In this document: piece by piece, positions 43,142 to 45,147 of the stretch
How positions within the stretch are numbered: the first letter of the stretch is position 1
Layout: each line of letters starts with the position of its first letter
Assembly: GCA_043744255.1 (NCBI GenBank)
Contig: JAYTVA010000131.1
Span: 1-45,147 of the forward strand
Source: UKL13-2 sp043744255
GTDB taxonomy: Bacteria > Pseudomonadota > Gammaproteobacteria > Burkholderiales > Usitatibacteraceae
Length of the DNA stretch: 45,147 nt
Direction of reading: 5' to 3'
Translations under genes and position numbers: made by a program
Notes under the pieces: model-generated
Told to the model about the DNA's origin: nothing
Seen by the model: the letters and a program-made list of their open reading frames with translations, nothing else
Database searches by the model: none

Positions 43142-43744
43142 ATGAACGCCGACCTCCTCTCCGCTTTTGTGCTGCTGTTTTTGGTGCTTGATCCACTCGG
43201 CAATGTGCCGATGGTGGCATCGCTCCTGAAACAGGTCGACGCGCGCCGCCGTCGCAAAGTGGTGTTGCGCGAATGTCTGCTCGCGTATCTCATCCTGATC
43301 TTATTCATGTTTTTTGGACGGCAGTTTCTCGCCTTGATGCACTTATCCGAGATCGCGTTATCCATCGCCGGCGGCGTGATCCTATTCATGATCGCGATTC
43401 GCATGGTGTTCAAATCGCCGGAAGGGCTGTTTGGCGAGACGCTCGATCATGAGCCCTTCATCGTGCCGCTCGCCATTCCGTTGATCGCAGGCCCCTCCGC
43501 ACTCGCCACCGTCATGCTGATGGTCTCGCGCGAACCCGCCAAGCTCGCCATCTGGATCGGTGCCCTCACCGCCGCGATGCTCGTGACCACACTGATCCTA
43601 GCGCTCGGCGAACGGATCGAACGCCTGTTCGGCAAACGTGGCATGGAAGCTGTTGAGCGCTTGATGGGCTTGATCCTGACCGCCATCGCAGTCGAGATGC
43701 TGCTCGGCGGCCTCAAGCAGTTTTTGCAGACGGTGAAAGCATGA
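43142..43744 (+). CDS. MarC-family integral membrane protein
   Basis: A 200-residue protein with six hydrophobic segments. MarC signatures are LLFLVLDPLGNVPMVASLLK near the N-terminus, SIAGGVILFMIAIRMVF and VPLAIPLIAGPSALATVMLM. The last helix LTAIAVEMLLGGLKQFL is also typical. The family's transport function is not established. The start could be ATG 43142 or 43133 (three residues longer); no ribosome site decides it. It overlaps greB by 4 bp (ATGA), so the two are translationally coupled. Confidence 0.92.
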   Translation: MNADLLSAFVLLFLVLDPLGNVPMVASLLKQVDARRRRKVVLRECLLAYLILILFMFFGRQFLALMHLSEIALSIAGGVILFMIAIRMVFKSPEGLFGETLDHEPFIVPLAIPLIAGPSALATVMLMVSREPAKLAIWIGALTAAMLVTTLILALGERIERLFGKRGMEAVERLMGLILTAIAVEMLLGGLKQFLQTVKA

Positions 43745-44361
43745 GCAAGGCATTCACCAAAGAGAGCGATGACGCAGACGATGACGACCTCGACGCAGGG
43801 CTACCGCCACTACCGGCGGGCAGCAAAAACTACATCACACCGGGCGGCCATCAGCGCTTGAAAGACGAGATGGTCTACCTGCTAAACAAGGAACGGCCAG
43901 CGGTCACCTCGGCAGTATCGTGGGCCGCCAAAAACGGCGACCGTAGCGAAAACGCCGACTACCAGTACGGCAAAAAACGCCTGCGCGAAATCGACAAACG
44001 CATCCGCTTCTTGACCAAGCGGCTCGACAACGCCGAAGTCGTCGACCCCCTCACCCCACGCGACCCAGACTTGGCCGAGCGTGTGTTCTTTGGTGCCACG
44101 GTGGTCTACGCGAATCAAGCGGGCGACGAGAACACCGTCACCATCGTCGGCATTGACGAACTAAATCTAAAACGCGGCTACATCACCTGGATCTCGCCCC
44201 TCGCCCGCGCGCTCATGAAGACACGCGAGGGCGATACCGTAGTGCTACACGCACCGGGCGGGCGCGAGGAATTGGAAATCGTCGAAGTTCGTTATGAGGC
44301 CGTGCACACTGACGCGTTTGTGCCGGAGGCACCGATTAGTTTGAATCAGGTGAAGGGGTAG
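43741..44361 (+). CDS. greB: Transcript cleavage factor GreB
   Basis: A 206-residue protein that rescues backtracked RNA polymerase. The N-terminal coiled coil carries KNGDRSENADYQYGKKRLRE, with the acidic tip and basic patch of GreB. The C-terminal FKBP-like domain reads GATVVYANQAGDENTVTIVG and YITWISPLARALMKTREGDT. The ~28-residue acidic start (ESDDADDDDLDAG) is common in betaproteobacterial GreB. Starts by ATGA overlap with marC. Confidence 0.96.
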   Translation: MSKAFTKESDDADDDDLDAGLPPLPAGSKNYITPGGHQRLKDEMVYLLNKERPAVTSAVSWAAKNGDRSENADYQYGKKRLREIDKRIRFLTKRLDNAEVVDPLTPRDPDLAERVFFGATVVYANQAGDENTVTIVGIDELNLKRGYITWISPLARALMKTREGDTVVLHAPGGREELEIVEVRYEAVHTDAFVPEAPISLNQVKG

Positions 44362-44743
44362 GCGAACCACGCGCCATTTTTCCGGATTGGGTCACGCTCG
44401 CCGCTACTGGAGCATCACCTCCGCTACAGTTGCTTGCCGAGATGTGCAGCTTAAGATTGTCCACGCCGTCATTCAATCCCACTTGAGCTGCGGCGTTTTT
44501 GTCTGGCGAGACAGCGTGAGGCACTGATTTGGCGATGGGTGCCTGAATTCGATCAATCCCGTACGATGCGGGCAAAGCGAAATCGCACAACAACAGTAAA
44601 CTCACACGCTAACGCGCCAATCCTAGCATTTTTGGTGTTTGACGCTCGCCAGTGTTGGGGCTCAATGAAAAATTGAAAAATGCAATTGATACTACTGCAC
44701 AGCGCAACTTAATACATACCCCCTACATACTGCTCAATAGTCG
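44362..44743. other. 382-base interval, at most one doubtful small frame
   Basis: A minus-strand frame of 89 residues (44605-44336, GTG start, MSLLLLCDFALPASYG...) overlaps the greB end and lacks a ribosome site, so I do not call it a gene. AT content rises toward 44640-44720, just before the next gene, suggesting a promoter or a transfer boundary. Confidence 0.4.
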
Positions 44744-45147
44744 ATGGCTCTTCATCCCGATTTCCCTTCCTCACCTTACGAAGCGCTTGATCCGCGAGTA
44801 CGCTGGTTTCCCGCCGCCGAAGAAATGCGGGCAACCGCATATGAAAAGCTCCTACCGCCGCTGGTCGCGAACATTCGCGCAGAGGTCAAAGCATGGCGTG
44901 ATAGTGGATATGCTGGAGCATCGGCGACATCGCAGGCGCTGTTGCGGTGGTGGTTCGGACGAGAGCATCTGGTCGAGGAGGCAAGCGGAACGCTCGCCTC
45001 GTTCAGGTACTACTTTGCCCAGCGCGAGGCGGTAGAAAGCGTCATATGGCTTCATGACGTCAAGCGGGTGCGCGATAAATTCGATCTATTACGATTCGAT
45101 GCATCCGGTGCGGTTTCCGGAAAAATGTTCGACGAAGACTGGCCGCG
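44744..45147 (+). CDS. N-terminus of a large restriction-endonuclease-like (BPTD_3080-type) protein
   Basis: An open frame from ATG 44744 to the window end (134 codons, no stop). It reads MALHPDFPSSPYEALDPRVR, WFPAAEEMRATAYEKLLPPL, VKAWRDSGYAGASATSQALL, RWWFGREHL, FRYYFAQREAVESVIWLHDV and KFDLLRFDASGAVSGKMFDE. This is the N-terminal pattern of large DEAD/DEAH-box proteins annotated as BPTD_3080-family or type III-like restriction endonucleases; YYFAQREAVES is the region just before the helicase core (Q-motif-like). The helicase and nuclease parts, and any methylase gene, would lie to the right. Recognition is from memory. No good ribosome site is seen. Confidence 0.75.
   Translation, partial: MALHPDFPSSPYEALDPRVRWFPAAEEMRATAYEKLLPPLVANIRAEVKAWRDSGYAGASATSQALLRWWFGREHLVEEASGTLASFRYYFAQREAVESVIWLHDVKRVRDKFDLLRFDASGAVSGKMFDEDWP

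Noticed and set aside
44336..44605. 89-residue minus-strand frame behind greB
   Set aside because: GTG start without ribosome site, overlap with the greB end, no family resemblance. It has a faint signal-peptide look but not enough to call it.

Overview
The window looks like a piece of a betaproteobacterial (probably Burkholderiales-like) chromosome. This is an inference. It rests on the GC-rich codon use, the tsaE/amiC block divergent from queG, a marC-greB pair with the acidic N-terminal GreB extension, and an EpsA-type LuxR regulator. No rRNA, tRNA or CRISPR array was seen.

Left part (1-19.6 kb), nearly all on the minus strand, is accessory in character. It opens with the 5' end of a group II intron placed directly behind the intrinsic terminator of a secreted Asp-box (sialidase-like) propeller gene. 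Then come a small DABB-like protein, an amide/urea-type binding protein without signal peptide, a SnoaL-like protein, a secreted Asn-rich coiled-coil protein, an ABC_sub_bind protein, a secreted cupin, a second very large Asp-box protein, a monohaem cytochrome c, the LuxR regulator, a Vgb-like propeller, a YVTN-propeller/dihaem-cytochrome lipoprotein and an M14 carboxypeptidase. The gaps between these genes carry structure: two partial duplications that keep only a promoter region plus the first 13-22 codons of a neighbouring gene, and three copies of a 22-bp sequence with a perfect 16-bp dyad.

Middle part (20-30.7 kb) holds an orphan GspF/PilC-type membrane protein with a quinone/enoyl reductase-like MDR, a divergent solute-binding lipoprotein, and a decaying patch. 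The patch contains a DinD gene with one amber codon, a deleted UvrD-type helicase fragment, and further on a DUF885 peptidase gene with two frame breaks. An LLM oxidoreductase, a small membrane protein, a LysR regulator divergent from two very small genes, and a GNAT acetyltransferase complete it.

Right part (30.8-44.4 kb) is mostly housekeeping or hydrolytic: a large membrane protein with split alpha/beta-hydrolase motifs, a membrane-anchored metzincin-like protein, a DsbA-like protein, an M20 peptidase, a lipase-like hydrolase, amiC, tsaE, queG, a small Cys/His-rich secreted protein, htpG with a clear heat-shock promoter, marC and greB. The window ends inside a gene whose N-terminus resembles large DEAD-box restriction endonucleases, so a defence locus may begin at the right edge.

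No single well-formed novel system is proven here. The best leads are the 22-bp dyad element with the promoter-plus-leader duplications near 3.7-8.9 kb, the TM-split hydrolase, and the LysR/small-gene unit.
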